Source of the DNA: Acholoe squamosa
Lineage: Eukaryota > Annelida > Polychaeta > Phyllodocida > Polynoidae
Length of the DNA stretch: 64,000 nucleotides
Assembly: GCA_949317995.1 (NCBI GenBank)
Contig: OX439041.1
Coordinates: 47,229,269-47,293,268 of the forward strand
Direction of reading: 5' to 3'
Shown here: positions 1 to 12,300 of the stretch, piece by piece
How the letters are laid out: the number at the start of each line of letters is the position of its first letter
Position numbering within the stretch: the first letter of the stretch is position 1
Program-made: the position numbers and the translations under genes
Notes under the pieces: model-generated
The model's input: the letters and a program-made list of their open reading frames with translations, nothing else
The model's database searches: none
Told to the model about the DNA's origin: nothing

Positions 1-850
1 GAGTCTCAGGGTAAATTACATAATGTACTAGAAACCCTGGGATTTACGGTATCATCAAAAAAAGTGGTCACTCCTACACAACGGGTCAAGTACTTGGGTA
101 TCATAATTGATTGGACAAATATGACTCTATCAATTGATCTGACAAAGTGGAGAGAGTTGTGGACTGTGTTGGGAAGTTGCTGGATAAAAGGTGGTGTTCA
201 AGGAAATTATTAGAACAAACCGCGGGTCTATTGGCACATTGTGCCACAGTGGTAAGAGGGGGACGCACCTTCACCTGCCATATAATGCGCTTCGAGATGC
301 TGATTCTCATTGTAGACGGATCAATATTTCCGAACTAGCCAGGCAAGACTTAAAGTGCTGGAGTAAGTTATCGGTCACTTTTAATGGCAAGGCCAGAATA
401 TTTGACAAATCATGTAGAAATGTGGTTCTGACGACAGATGCATCATCCACTATTGGCTTTGGTGGGTATTCCGAAGATAATTATTTCTGGGGTCTATGGT
501 CTGAAACCAAGGATGAAGACTTATGTTGTCTTCACCAGGTGCCTGCTCCTAAGGATAATGTAATTGTGGATAATATCAATGTAGGCAAACTCTGGCCTTT
601 AGTCACTGCAGCTCACAGGTGTTCTGAAAATTGGAGAAACCGTGTTTGTGGTGACGGACAATACCCAAGTATACTATATGCACTAAAAACTGGTAGAGGT
701 AAAAATGCCACCACTATGGCTTGGCTATGAGAACTGTTGTGGATAACTTCCGTGTACAACATTTATCTAAAAGCTTCATGGGTAAGATCTGAGGATAATG
801 TCTTGGCAGACTCCCTATCTCGTCTAAAAAACCCAGATTGTATAATGGTG
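1..850 (+). pseudogene. RT C-terminus and RNase H of DIRS/Ngaro-type element
   Basis: The first 200 bases read as the end of the RT, with the typical block VKYLGIIIDW. After a frameshift the frame opened at 191 gives an RNase H with the acidic motif VVLTTDASSTIGFGGY around 424-470 and NVGKLWPLVTAAHR around 580-615. A further frame carries NVLADSLSRL near 799-828, the classic end of the DIRS RNase H region. At least two frameshifts separate the blocks, so no full-length protein can be made. Confidence 0.8.
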
Positions 851-949
851 TGCGGGGTGATATGATATTGGATTTCAAATATCGTTGCAGACCTGGACTC
901 TCTCAGAAATCATTGGAGGCAGCTGAGGTCCCTGTGTTGGTCTGAGAAT

Positions 950-1792
950 ATGAAGAAATCAAATAAGTCTAGATGGAAAAAGCTGCGTCCTGCTCCTGTA
1001 AGTGTGGAGACAGTGTGTCTGTATATCACTTATTTAACTGAAGCTGTGTCTTATGTAACCATCACACATTACATTTCATCAGTATGGAATCTACACAAGC
1101 ACCTTGGGTTGGAGTACCCTACACCTTCAGCCTTTTTAATCCATCAGACACTGATGGGTGCTAAGAGACTGCTTGGCTGTGCATCAACACCAGCTCTACC
1201 TATTACACCTGAAAATCTGTTGGTGATTTACAAGCTACTTGACTTATCCAACTTCGCTGACCTCAAGTTTTAGTGTGCTGTTCTCTTGTCATTCAGGTGC
1301 CTACTTCGAGTCAGTCATATCACCAAATCCCCACATGCCTTACTTCTCAAGGATATTGAGTTTACTTCATCGGGCATGGATGTGGTGGTACACAGTTCTA
1401 AGACTGTCCAATATAACTAACGTGAAAACCGTAAACCGGTAATTGAATCCCCTTCAAGCCTCTTGTGTCCTGTGAGGTTCCTTAAACTTTATATTTCATC
1501 CCTCAAGAAGCAACTTCCTAACCAACAGCTGTTTGGATACGCTTACAACAGCTACAACTCCTGGCTGAAGTCCCTATGTACTGCCATAGGACTAGTGGGG
1601 CATTATTCTACCCATAGCATTCGCCGAGGATCTGCTACATACCTCTCTACCTGTATGCCATTGCAGGATGTCAAGGCTTATGGAGATTGGCGTAGCTGGG
1701 CCGTTCTCTTATATCTTGCAGATAATTATACTACCCCTTCTCAAAAGGACTTCTTAGTCTCGGAACAACTATCCAAGTACTACATGTATTAA
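950..1792 (+). pseudogene. Tyrosine recombinase of DIRS/Ngaro-type element
   Basis: A SAM-like N-terminal domain (950-1273) is followed, after a frameshift, by the catalytic core. The core Arg region LLRVSHIT is near 1300, the HSIRRG box (HxxR) near 1613, and GDWRSWAVLLYL, carrying the W and the tyrosine nucleophile region, near 1684-1725. The last 109 codons are open from 1463 to 1792. One frameshift near 1265 and a stop near 1418 disable it. The family carries out strand exchange of the circular cDNA into the genome. Confidence 0.8.
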
Positions 1793-1819
1793 GTGAGGCA
1801 ATGTTTTTTGGCTATTTTG

Positions 1820-2166
1820 GCCTCCCCACTCCAATGTTCGTGGGACTTAGGGCAAATGTACTAACCCCTTCACCTTGGTTGTTGCAAGAATATGGATACC
1901 GTATTCATTCATGAATATGGTTCTATATTGTTGGGGACAGACCATACTTCCATAACTTCCCACTAGGGGGTCTCTCATGTATACCACTTATTCCCACCTA
2001 TAGGCGTTATTCTACATGTTCAGATCCTACTACACACACTTACAAATTTTTCTTTCTTTCACTTATTACATGATGTTACTTTGTAATAAAGTGCCTCCCC
2101 ACTCCAATGTTCGTGGGACTTAGGGCAAATCTACTTACCCCTTCACCTTGGTTGTTGCAAGAATAT
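1820..2166 (+). repeat. Split direct repeats at the 3' end of the DIRS/Ngaro-type element
   Basis: A 74-bp sequence beginning GCCTCCCCACTCCAATGTTC occurs at 1820-1893 and again at 2093-2166, nearly identical, 273 bp apart. The second copy ends exactly where LINE sequence begins. A pair with almost the same spacing (272 bp) follows the recombinase of the minus-strand element at 33513-33848, so this is a family-level terminal structure. Confidence 0.8.
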
Positions 2167-4003
2167 AACCTTATTTTTTCAAACTGTGATAATAGTATTT
2201 CTAGCGGACCGCTTAATATTCATTTATCTGATCATCTATCGGTACATGTGCAAAGGTATCAAAAACATGAATGAAAAGCTACAGAACTTTTTTGGGCAGA
2301 TTATATAATAAGTTTGATGCTGAGAAGTTCTATACTGATTTGAATAACTGTGATTGGAGTCTTTTTGATCAGAGTGAAGACCCCACACTATGTTGGAATA
2401 TCCTAGAGAATCTCTTGAAGCGAATGTTAGATACACAATGTCCTGTAAAATGTTTCAAAGTTGTCGATAAAGCCAGTCATTGGATGACAAATGAATTGTT
2501 GGAGCGTAAAACGATGAAACATGTTATTAAAAAATGCCAGAAGACATATGGATACCATATGGCATAGAGCTAGGATATGCCGTAATTCAGTTAACCAAGA
2601 AATTGATATAACCAAGGAGGTCTATTATTCTAATCTATCTGTAGTTCACAAAAAGGACTCTAAGAAATTTTGGAGTATTATGAAGGAGATTATTCCATCT
2701 AGTAAGAGAGCTACTAAATCAATTACTCTAACTGATGAGAATGGCGGAGTTATATCAATTGAAGATACCTCTACATATATAAATAATTTCTTTGCAGAAA
2801 TTGGACCTTGTCTTGCAGAAAAGCATAACACTGTATTTGATTTTAAAGGTACTCGTTGTGAAATAGATATGCCTGACATGAACTTTACTGATGATGAAAT
2901 TATAGAATGTTTACAGAACATTGATGTTGCAAAGTCATCTGCAATTGATTATTTATCTACCAATATCTTCAAGAAAGCTATGTTAAAGTTTCCACAAAGA
3001 TTTATTAAGATTATAAATTTAATAACTACTACCGGTATTATCCGGGATAGCTGGAAAATTGCCACTGTCACTCCCCTCCCCAAGGGAGGTGATCCATCAG
3101 ATGTTTCCACTCAGACCCATTGGTGTACTCCCGGTTCCTGGTAAAGTGCTAGAAAGGTTAATACATAATATATTGACTTATCATTTAGATAGATATCAAA
3201 TTTTATCGAAAACCAAGGTGGCTACCAAAAATCTAAATCTACAGTTGACTCCATTTCAGTTTTGGTTGATGATGTTCTAAAAAAAAGAAAAAGGTGATAT
3301 TACACTTGCAGCCTTCATAGATATAAAAAAGGCATATGATTCTGTTAATCACATGATATTATTGAGTAAATTAGAACAATACCGTATTAGAAATAGAAAC
3401 CTCACACTTATTGAAAAATATTTATCTAGTAGGCAGCAATGTTCTATAGCAAATCATATACGATCTAGCAAGGCCAACCTCTCATGTGGAGTCCCCCAGG
3501 GCTCAATTTTGGGTCCGTTATTTTTTCTATTGTATATTAATGACTGGATATCCCCAGATGATACCCATAAAACACTTCTCTATGCTGATGATTCTGTATT
3601 ATATGTATCAGGGAAAAGTGTAGACCCTTTGACAAATCAACTTACCACTGCTTTAAATAAATCTTCAGGTTGGGCCTCAGCGAACAAATTAACTATGAAT
3701 GAATCAAAAACAAAAATTCTGACTTTTGCTTCCTCAATCAAACTCAAAAAAATTCAAAACCAAAAAGTTTTGTTAAATGGCAAATCATTAATGAATGTCT
3801 CAAGTTACAAATATCTTGGTGTCTTGTTAGACCCTGAATTGAACGTCAATATGTACCTGAGAAATGTTATAAAAACTGCACATTATAAATCACTGATCTT
3901 GTATAAAACGAGGAAGTACTTGTCAGTTGAAGGGAGGATAAGAATGTTCAAGATGCATATTACACCTATTATTGACTATTGTGATGTACTGTATTGTAAT
4001 GGT

Positions 4004-4503
4004 AGCCCTAGGCTACCGTGGGTAACGCTGCAGGTAACGCTGCGGGTATCGCTGCGGGTATCGCTGCGGGTATCGCTGCGGGTATCGCTGCGGGTAACGC
4101 TGCAGGTAACGCTGCGGGTAATGCTGCGGGTAACACTGCAGGTAACGCTGCGGGTAACGCTGTGGGTAACGCTGCAGGTAACGCTGCGGGTAACACTGCG
4201 AGTTTCGATGGTTTGGCCTCACGCCACAAGGGGGCGCGTCTTGCAGCCACTATATAACGTGGCTGCGGGGCGTCGCCTCCTCAGTCGTATCCAAGGCTCG
4301 AAATGGTACAGGTCGTGCCAGCCTTACCCGCAGCGATACAGCTAAAGGAAAGACGTTGGAGTTAAAGACTGATGCCAATTGATGTTCTATCCTGTTGTAC
4401 TTACTGATCGGTTCACAATATATGAGGCCAAGCCTCCTTACAACCGTAAGGGCAGCTGTTGTGTTGTTTCTCTATTACCCACATCTCAAATACCGTTACA
4501 GTA
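4004..4503. mobile_element. 500-bp non-autonomous insertion nested in the LINE, with 7-bp TSD
   Basis: The LINE reading frame stops matching at 4003 and resumes exactly at 4511. The heptamer TAATGGT is present on both sides (3997-4003 and 4504-4510), which is a target-site duplication. The insert has no coding capacity. It begins with a near-palindrome (GGTAGCCCTAGGCTACC), then a GC-rich 12-bp minisatellite, then about 300 bp of unique sequence. Terminal inverted repeats are weak at best, so the class is unassigned. Confidence 0.75.
4019..4200. repeat. 12-bp minisatellite (GGTAACGCTGCG)
   Basis: About fifteen copies of GGTAACGCTGCG, with GGTATCGCTGCG, AACACTGCG and GTGGG variants, run without interruption. 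The unit is a multiple of three, so every frame stays open and the RT frame reads through it as (VTLR)n-like sequence. That reading has no biological meaning. Confidence 0.95.
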
Positions 4504-5334
4504 TAATGGTGCCAAAGTTGATTTATTGTTAGAATTACAATGATTACAAAATAAGTGCCTAAAAACTTGTCTGGGTGTGCACATCTTAACTCCTACGTCC
4601 TCAGTGCATAGAGACACAGGGGTGCCTAAGCTAGCTAGAACCAAGAAGGTATTACCATATAAAAATGCTTGCCTTTAAACGTTCATTAAATGAGGTTTAT
4701 GTTAAACCAATTGTGCTGGTGACTAGGTTTTCTAATGCTCCAGTTTTAAAATATGAAAAAATAAATTGCACATCGTATGCCAAATCACCATAATGTCTAT
4801 GTGCTCAGACTTGGAATAATCTACCTAGTGATATAAGGACTATTAGGGATGTTGATGCATTTAAGGAGGCATCCAAGAAGGCCCTAGCCATTACCTTGTA
4901 ATAGGCATCAGCCCTTGGATGTAATTTATAATCTTTAAACTGCCAAACTGCTTTTGGGGGGTCCGGTGTACACACTTATATTTAATGTAATATATTTATT
5001 ATACTCTAGAAAGGTGTAGTTACCGCGCCTTCTAGATACTGTAGGGGAGGGGGGAATACCATATTGATAATTTAAAGTAAAAATGTGCCTCCTTGTTCCT
5101 AAGATTGAAATGTTATTATGATGAATTATCTTATGATGAATGGTAGTTCATTTGTATGGCCAGGTCACCACAACATTTTTAAAATGACGACCTGGTCATA
5201 AACTGTTTAGTCACTGTTATTTGGATATTACCGATCTTTGTGAAAGGATGACTTATTGTATTGTACTGTTGTATATCATATGCACAATGATATGTTAAAT
5301 TCGACCAAATAAAGTTTAAAAATTGTTAAAAAAA

Positions 5335-6655
5335 TGTTCATGCCCAGTCCAGGAAGCACAACCTTAATGAAGACATCCTCCATGGTGGGAACTATCGCTG
5401 ATGAGGGTTGTAGTCCAAGTGTCCTGCTGTCGACTGTGAGAAATAATGATGTTATACGATCTCAGCAGAGTGACATTTGCTCACGCATTTTGCTATCCGT
5501 GTGAGGTGACACTGCATGAGCAGGCACCAGTCCATACCAGTAGTCACACAGAGTGACTCATAGTGACACATACTAAGATTCGTGTGAGGTGACAACATGT
5601 GAGCATGTGTCAGTCTGTGTCAGTAGGTGTCATTATTCACTCAATGCCACACACATTGACACATTTATGAAGGCATGAAGTGAGGCATGCATGAGAATGT
5701 GTAGGTCTGTGTCAGTAGTCACACTGGATAGCACATGACAACACAGGTGTCAGGTCTTAGAGAACTTGTATGGATTCACTCTGTGTGTACTTTGAGGCAG
5801 GGGGAAATCAGATAAAAGCTGATTCAACTAATATTGCCTAATGAATCAATGTGTTTATATGTGATATGTATTGATATGTATGTAGGGAACCTAATGATAC
5901 ACGCGAACATGAATTTAAATTTGGCTTTGGCATATTAAAAAGTAGAACTGGAATCATCAACATCTCATGTAGTATTGAGGCACAGATTTGTCTTGGTTTC
6001 ATAAATGAGCAATAGTATGATGCACAGTGAGCAAGAAGGTGGCATGTATTCAAGAAAGATGGGTAAGAACTCTTGATATAAGCAAAATTAAGATTGTGCA
6101 TTGGGTGATAATACTCACACATTTTGGCGCAAGCAGACTTACAGTGGCACAACCTGGTATTTCCTTTATGGTGCATGCGTGATCATGCGTCACTGGATGT
6201 TAGTTCTCAAACATTGTGACACACACTCATTCACAGTGACAAATCCTACAAGTTCCATGAATTCTGATTGGTCAATTTCAAATTCTTAGCCCCTAATTGG
6301 TCCGTTTCAGATTTCCCTCCCTTTTCCTAGTTCCTTTGTTCTCAGCATTTGTAACTTGGATTTCACAACACACAGGCATAGGAGGCAAGGATATCACATA
6401 CAAGGTGAGTAGTCTTACAGTCCTAGTACAGATTCATCTCGGAATTCCAGAAGACCTGCAGTTCTACAGAAGCACATCATGATATTGTGCATTACTTCAT
6501 CTATAGATTCCTGGTTGATAGCACATTTCATGTTGCTTATTTCCATGCTGGATGGGTTGAGAATGCAGTACATATTACTCCATTTCTACTTCATGGCACC
6601 TAAGGGAGTGATATTTTTACAACAAAAGGGGGGCCGGTGGGTTTGAGGCTGTATG
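5335..6655. other. Gene-free stretch
   Basis: No credible coding region was seen. From about 5460 to 5770 short phrases such as GTGTCAGT, CATGTGTCAG and TGACACA recur irregularly, apparently the same family as the clearer repeat at 6656-6797. The rest looks unique. Confidence 0.6.
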
Positions 6656-6797
6656 AGGCTGCGTCATATCAGATGTGTCAGTATGGGTGAGGCCGTGAGT
6701 CATAACACATGTGTCAGTATGGGTTAGTGTGCATCATGACACATGTGTCAGCACAGGTGGGTGTGGCATGATACATGTGCCAGTATGCGCCAGTCAT
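6656..6797. repeat. Degenerate 34-36-bp tandem repeat
   Basis: Four units share the core ACACATGTGTCAGTATGGGT, spaced 34-36 bp apart. The core contains the palindrome TGACACATGTGTCA. Similar words occur at 5460-5770 and TGACAC words near 6870. Confidence 0.65.
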
Positions 6798-7824
6798 TGT
6801 CATCAGTGACACAAGAGGGCTTGATCTTTTTCTGTAGAGCGCACAAGTTAGCACTCACACACATTGACTCAGAGTGACACCAATTTGCTGGGAGGCGAGT
6901 GATAAAAAAAAATTGCTTGCCCCCACCCCCACCCCAATTGTTGGTGAATCTTCCTTTTTCTCTCTTCTCCCGCCAAAGATGCCACTCCTTCTTGAAGTAT
7001 ATGACTGTCGTAAAGCAATTGGGGTATCCTCCATGTTTGGTCCCCATCACTGAACACTGGCTTACCGCAAATGCCTGTCTAAGCACAAAGGTCTCAAATA
7101 AGAACAGGTCTCATTTGACTGAAGCCCCAAAACTCCCTCAAAATATTCTCAAATGAGCACTGGGCAATCAGATCAATTATGTTGTTACTGATAATGGGAA
7201 GAGAATTGTATAGATTCATTGGATTATTCAAGTAACTGATAGATCAACCCCACATAAAGCAATTTAAAATTTATATGACGAATATATGAGCAAGTCACAC
7301 AAGGAAGTATGCCTAAATGTGACGATTGATGTATGTGTGTGTAAGGAGGGGGGGCATGGTAGTGATAAACAAAAAAGATAAGATGTACACCTAGTCATCG
7401 ATTATTGATGAGTTCTTGGGCAACCTGACTTTGGTAATTGGTTTAATGGGCGTTTATAACATAAGCATTTTAATACAATTTTGTTATTATCTTAAATCAG
7501 ATATACTATAGTGTACATGCCAGTGTCAGACAAATCTAAGGGTGTGTGGTGTGGGCCACTTCCGCAAAGTTAACACCAAAACTAACGTAAGTCATTATGG
7601 TAGCGATACAAACTTTAGCGGAATTTGCGCTGTCTCGTCTTTAGCGCAAAAATAGTGAAAAGGAACCAGCAAAAGTTGAAGTTGAAACATCACTACCGGG
7701 TAGCAGACGGCAGGAAAGGGGGTTTCTTTTCTTCAATCAAGTTAAGAGAGATATGTCGTATTCACAGGTAGGACCCTCCCCCTTTCTGCTGTGTTTATCT
7801 TCACGAGCTTCTGAACTAAGGAGC
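6798..7824. other. Gene-free stretch
   Basis: No gene was recognised. The ORFs near 6900-7150 arise from a poly-A/poly-C tract and have no coding character. The region 7560-7700 is rich in TAGCG/TTCCGC words that recur near 21640-21810, perhaps ends of an old transposon. Confidence 0.5.
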
Positions 7825-8381
7825 GTACTACGGAGCCCCTAAAAGGACATCCGTTTTCTACACATTTTTTTCTCTAGTTTGTTTCCGCAAGTTTTATTTT
7901 CGTTTCCGCAAGTTTTATTTTTCGTTTCCGCAAGTTTTATTTTCGTTTCCGCAAGTTTTATTTTCGCTTCCGCAACTTTTTATTTTTGTTTCCGCAAGTT
8001 ATCTTTTGTTTCCGCAACTAAACATTTTGTTTCTGCAACTTTATGTTTTGTTTCCACAACTTAACATTCACAATTGATTGACTATGCACAAAGAAAAACT
8101 ATTAAGTTGTGGATACAAAAGTATAAGTTGCGAAAACGAAAATTAAAGTGCGAAAACGAAAATTAAAGTTGCGAAAACGAAAATAAAACTTGCGAAAACG
8201 AAAATAAAACTTGCGAAAACGAAAATAAAACTTGCGGAAACGAAAATAAAATTTGCGGAAACGAAAATACTACTTGCGGAAACAAAAATACTTCTTGCGG
8301 AAACGAAAATACTTCTTGCGGAAACAAACTCTAGAAATAAATGTGTAGAAAACAGATGTCCTTTCCAGGGCTCCGTAGTAC
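7825..8381. mobile_element. Foldback element with iterated 21-bp arms
   Basis: The outer about 70 bp on each side are inverted repeats (GTACTACGGAGCCC... to ...GGGCTCCGTAGTAC). Inside them the left arm holds about eight copies of CGTTTCCGCAAGTTTTATTT and the right arm about nine copies of its complement (AAAATAAAACTTGCGAAAACG variants). A short loop at about 8054-8105 is flanked by CCACAACTTAA/TTAAGTTGTGG. Iterated motifs inside long inverted repeats are characteristic of foldback transposons. No TSD is clear and there is no coding capacity. Confidence 0.85.
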
Positions 8382-9350
8382 ACGGTATGCTTGTTTAGAG
8401 GAGTGTCCTTCTTTTTTTCGACTCAGAGAGACTTATTTTTTTAGCGCTTGGTGGGCGATGATAGGGAACATGTCGCTATAGGAGTTCGCTGAGGTGTGTT
8501 TTCGTCTTTTATGACTGTCTAAGCTAAACTAAACATTCTGGGTAAAGCTGTTTCACTTTATTAGGTCGGTTTCTCACCTACTTCAAGGTGGGGTCGTATT
8601 AAAGGGTTAACATGGTAGAAAACGTGTTCCCTAAGTGACACTGACATTTTATATGTGACTCCTCCCCTATAAAAAATTTCTCTTTTGCGAGTATCATATC
8701 AATAGTCGCCCCTCCCTCTTTCAACCCTTTTAAGTCAACTTCCTTTTTGTTAAGGTCTTGCAAGACTACAACGTCAGTAGTGAGGACAGCAGCGCCCATA
8801 ATGACAGAGGAAAAGACCAGGAATATGATCCTTCTCCCACGCCGACAAATGACGATGACTCCTCGGACTAAGGATCTGAAGGTCTTCCACATCTTTCAAG
8901 GGATTATGTGTACAATCTGCAAAGTTAGACCCTCTATAGAACGGTCATGACCTCACAATCACAATACAACCATCCATTTTGCTCTATCTCCATAAATAAC
9001 AAACACAGGGAGTCAAAACTTGAAAATGAGTTCTCATATTATATCATTACAGGGCCACCCTCCAGGGGGCTAAGACCAGATATGACACCAATATTATGCT
9101 AGTTCATATACATCCCCATGCTCCCATTAGATTCTAAAAGAAATAATCCAAGCAGTGCTACTAGCACATTATGTTTCCTTAGTGGCAGTTCACATAATAT
9201 GCAGAATCAGAATGGCAGCAGTTATGGATGGGGGAAGGCTATATATAACACAAGAGAGACCAAATACTACCAAATGACAACAAATGTTTCGGTAACTATG
9301 GTTACCAAACCTGACCAATAAATTCCATGTCCTTAACTGAATGTCTTTAC
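8382..9350. other. Gene-free stretch
   Basis: No coding region or repeat could be supported. Small ORFs on both strands lack any recognisable motif. Confidence 0.5.
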
Positions 9351-12300
9351 TGAGTTATGAGTATTCAGGAATACTGGGGCGTGAAAGGGTCAAGCTGCAG
9401 GTTCTAAGTGAGGAGCCTCTGCCTCTAAGGGTGCAGCCTCGAAGGTTGCACTGTCTTCCTCTAAAGGTAAAGGCCCAGCCTCTAAGCCTGTCCTGTCTAC
9501 CTCCCAGGGTGGAGGCTCAGAGTCTCCCCCTTGTACCCCGTTGAAGCGCACGAGCAAGGGCACAGAGAGGAACAGGGACTACCGATGGACTCCACAAGAG
9601 AACTATAGTCTTTTCTATCAAATACTTCAATTTAAAGACAACATTCAGGCTAGGGGTCCAGAAAATATCCAGAGGCGGAAGCGTGGGACACAGTACAGTT
9701 TTTTCCTGCCTTTTCAATTTTATTACATGAAAAAAATATTATTGAAGCATATCTTTTTTTCAAGGCAAAGAACTAAAATAAAGTCTACCCTTTTTGTACT
9801 TCACCAAAATCATTTATTTTTTCTTGTGTCAGGACCTAAATTTTTCTTCTTTTTTTTGCAGCCACAGTGAACAGCATGGAGAACAAAGAATTCGGAAGGG
9901 AGTTTGGTCCTATGAGGAAACATGTCAACAATTTCTACGACAGATTGAAGAAGGTGAGCATTGTATTTCCAGAAACTATGGGTCATCATTTTAAAGGGGA
10001 ACCTCCCTTTCATACTTCTATAGCGTCACTGTAGCACCTCTTGTTATTCCATAGTGACTTCTTTAGAGTAAACATCTTTATTAATCTTCTGAAAGAACTG
10101 CACTTCATCCTATGTTTAACTTTCCACCAGAATGAGGAGTACGTGGCCAAAATAAGACAGGGGAATGAGTACCCCAGTTGCACTTAGGCAGAAGTCATGT
10201 GCCTGCAGTACAAGAAGGAAAAGGTTATTGCTGGTAAGTTACCTCAGCCTTTCCCAAAAAATGTACGTGACTGATGCAGAGGATGTACACCATGAAAAGG
10301 TAGGTTGCCCTGTAGAATCTGACTCTTCTTCTTTTTAAGCAAATACTGCCTTGATTCATTTTGTGTTAACCCCCCCCCCCAATGACCCAAAAAAATACTT
10401 ATTTCTGTTCTCTCCTTGTTTTACAGGTCCTAGTCAGAAATTCTTCTATCACACTCCCGAGCCAGCAGACGGAGGCACTCAGCAGAGCAAAAAGGCTAAG
10501 AAAAAAGTGTTAGGCTCCCCCCATGCTGTCAAGAGTCAACAGAAGGACCATAGCGGATCTACCGTCAATCCTGCTAAGTAAAAGAAGCAGGCAAGCAAAA
10601 GTGAAATTGTGCAAAGTTTTGATGTACCCGAGGAATTCAATGACACCTTCATAGACCTAACAATTGGGGGAAAAAGAACCTCCACCCCAAAGAGCAACAG
10701 AACGCCTGACTCTAAAATCTTGTCTCCTTGTAAGCGCAGTCCCCATTTACAGGCAAGGCCCAAGAAAGGTTTGTCCTACTGTGAAGAAATCCAAGTAGAT
10801 CAAGGAGATGAACAAGATGTAGATCCCAATAACCCCAATAACTCCGCGAACTGGAGGTAACGAAGCCTGACCCAACCGAGTCCCACCATAACCAGGTGGA
10901 CTAGAGCGAGGTCCAAGAGAGCGAGCCCCCTGAGGGAGAGCCTGCTGAGGGAGAGCCCGTCCTCAGCCAGGCTGACTTGGACAAACCTGACGAAACACAG
11001 TTAAGCACACTCCTAGAGCGCGCAAGATCAGACCGGAAACTGATACTAAAGAATCAGAACATGGCACTTGAAAACCAGAAACTAGCACTGAAAGGTAAAA
11101 CTGAAATCCTTTTATTTCCATTATATATTGTGATTGTATTTATATCATTTATCAGTAATGTCTGTTCTTAGAAAGAAGAGAAAAACCCCATCTGTTAACA
11201 AGTTAATGTTAAAATAACACACATAAACATCTAGGTTAAGTTAACCAGGAAGTCCAATTGTTAGCTTGTTTTTTGGGGGTTTTTTTTGGACGTGTTTATT
11301 AGGTGATAATGAATAGTTACATTCATTTAAGTATCACTATAAAAACAAGACCAATGACTTTATAATTGATGAACAAATGGACATGGTAAAAAAATTACAC
11401 ATGTGTTTCATATTCATCAAGCATTTTTGATTTATAAATCTTAACAGTAAAATATATACACACATATAAATACACACGTATGAATATCTATATGTACATG
11501 TATATATATATATATACACACGTTTGCGCTATGTAGCTTTCTGCAGAAATCATACACATTTATTCTTTCAGTCTCTGCCAGCTTGGTGTACTACTCAGAG
11601 GGAGCCTCTCATCCTTCGTTGAAGACAACCCAGACCCCTGTGTCTTGCCTGCAGCCTCTCCCCAATAAAAGAATACAGACTGACGAGGACCCCCGACTTC
11701 AAGCTAAACCATTGGTCGTGGTGCATGCAGATTCTGCTGAAATGTGAGGTGAGGTAAACTTTGGTCACTTGTTAATAACCATACTAGCGTATATGCCATT
11801 AAAGTATAACACTACTTAAGCGTTGGGGGCAAATAATTTTTCTTTCATATTACATTGAAATATAAACTTTATTTTCAGACCTAAGTCAGATGTAAAGGGT
11901 GCCTTCTCTTTTTTTTTTGTAGTTGTACCTTCATCCTCTGTTAACCCTGACAACAAAGTTATAACACTGACTACAGATGGCCAAATGGGTGTAGTTCGCA
12001 ATGGTGCACCTGAAAAAGACTAGGGCGAGGAAGATATTTTGGTGCACAGAGAGGAGGCGCCAGAAGGAGGAACCCAGGAGGCAGACCAAGGAGGGCAGGA
12101 GGACGTTATTAATTTGGATGACAAAGGTAAAGAAGAGAAGGAAAAAGAAGCCTAGACTCCAGCCCACACTCTACCTGTCGACAAAAGCGAGACTGACACA
12201 GCTTGTAAAGCTGATGGCCTACAGGGTGTAGTAGGAGACAGTGCAGGTGATAATGATCAGCACAAGGATCAGCACATTCCCTCAAAAGTTGAATTGGAAG

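Larger units (their letters stand above)
1..2166 (+). mobile_element. DIRS/Ngaro-type tyrosine-recombinase retrotransposon, 3' part, decayed
   Basis: The order is end of reverse transcriptase, RNase H, tyrosine recombinase, then two 74-bp direct repeats. That order, and the lack of an aspartate protease or DDE integrase, is diagnostic of the DIRS/Ngaro group, which integrates by a tyrosine recombinase through a circular intermediate. The 5' part (gag, RT core) lies outside the window. Several frameshifts and stops make it non-functional. The repeat pair at the 3' end is the split-direct-repeat layout of Ngaro/PAT elements rather than the inverted termini of DIRS1, so a Ngaro-like assignment is preferred by inference. 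Confidence 0.85.
2271..4903 (+). pseudogene. LINE ORF2 (reverse transcriptase), frameshifted
   Basis: Four frames are needed: 2271-2567, 2521-3144, 3059-3280 and about 3290-4003. Recognisable blocks are FIDIKKAYDSVNH (about 3316-3354, RT motif A), CGVPQGSILGPLFFLLYIND (3487-3546, motif B) and YADDSVLYVSG (3581-3612, catalytic motif C, intact). After the nested insertion the frame resumes at 4511 without loss and ends with WNNLPSDIRTIRDVDAFKEA near 4814-4875. Frameshifts near 2550, 3110 and 3280, plus a stop near 4541, make it inactive. Confidence 0.85.
2167..5334 (+). mobile_element. Non-LTR retrotransposon (LINE), 5'-truncated and broken
   Basis: It begins with the last residues of an apurinic endonuclease (LSDHLSV near 2222-2245), then a linker, reverse transcriptase and C-terminal region, and a 3' UTR ending AATAAAGTTTAAAAATTG with an A-rich tail near 5334. 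It abuts the terminal repeat of the DIRS-type element at 2166. A 500-bp element is nested inside it at 4004-4503. The clade (Jockey/CR1/Rex-like) cannot be fixed by eye. Confidence 0.85.

Noticed and set aside
4008..4257. Long open frames of Gly-Asn-Ala-Ala, Leu-Pro-Ala and Pro-Gln-Arg repeats on both strands
   Set aside because: They are translations of the 12-bp minisatellite, whose unit is a multiple of three, so all frames stay open.
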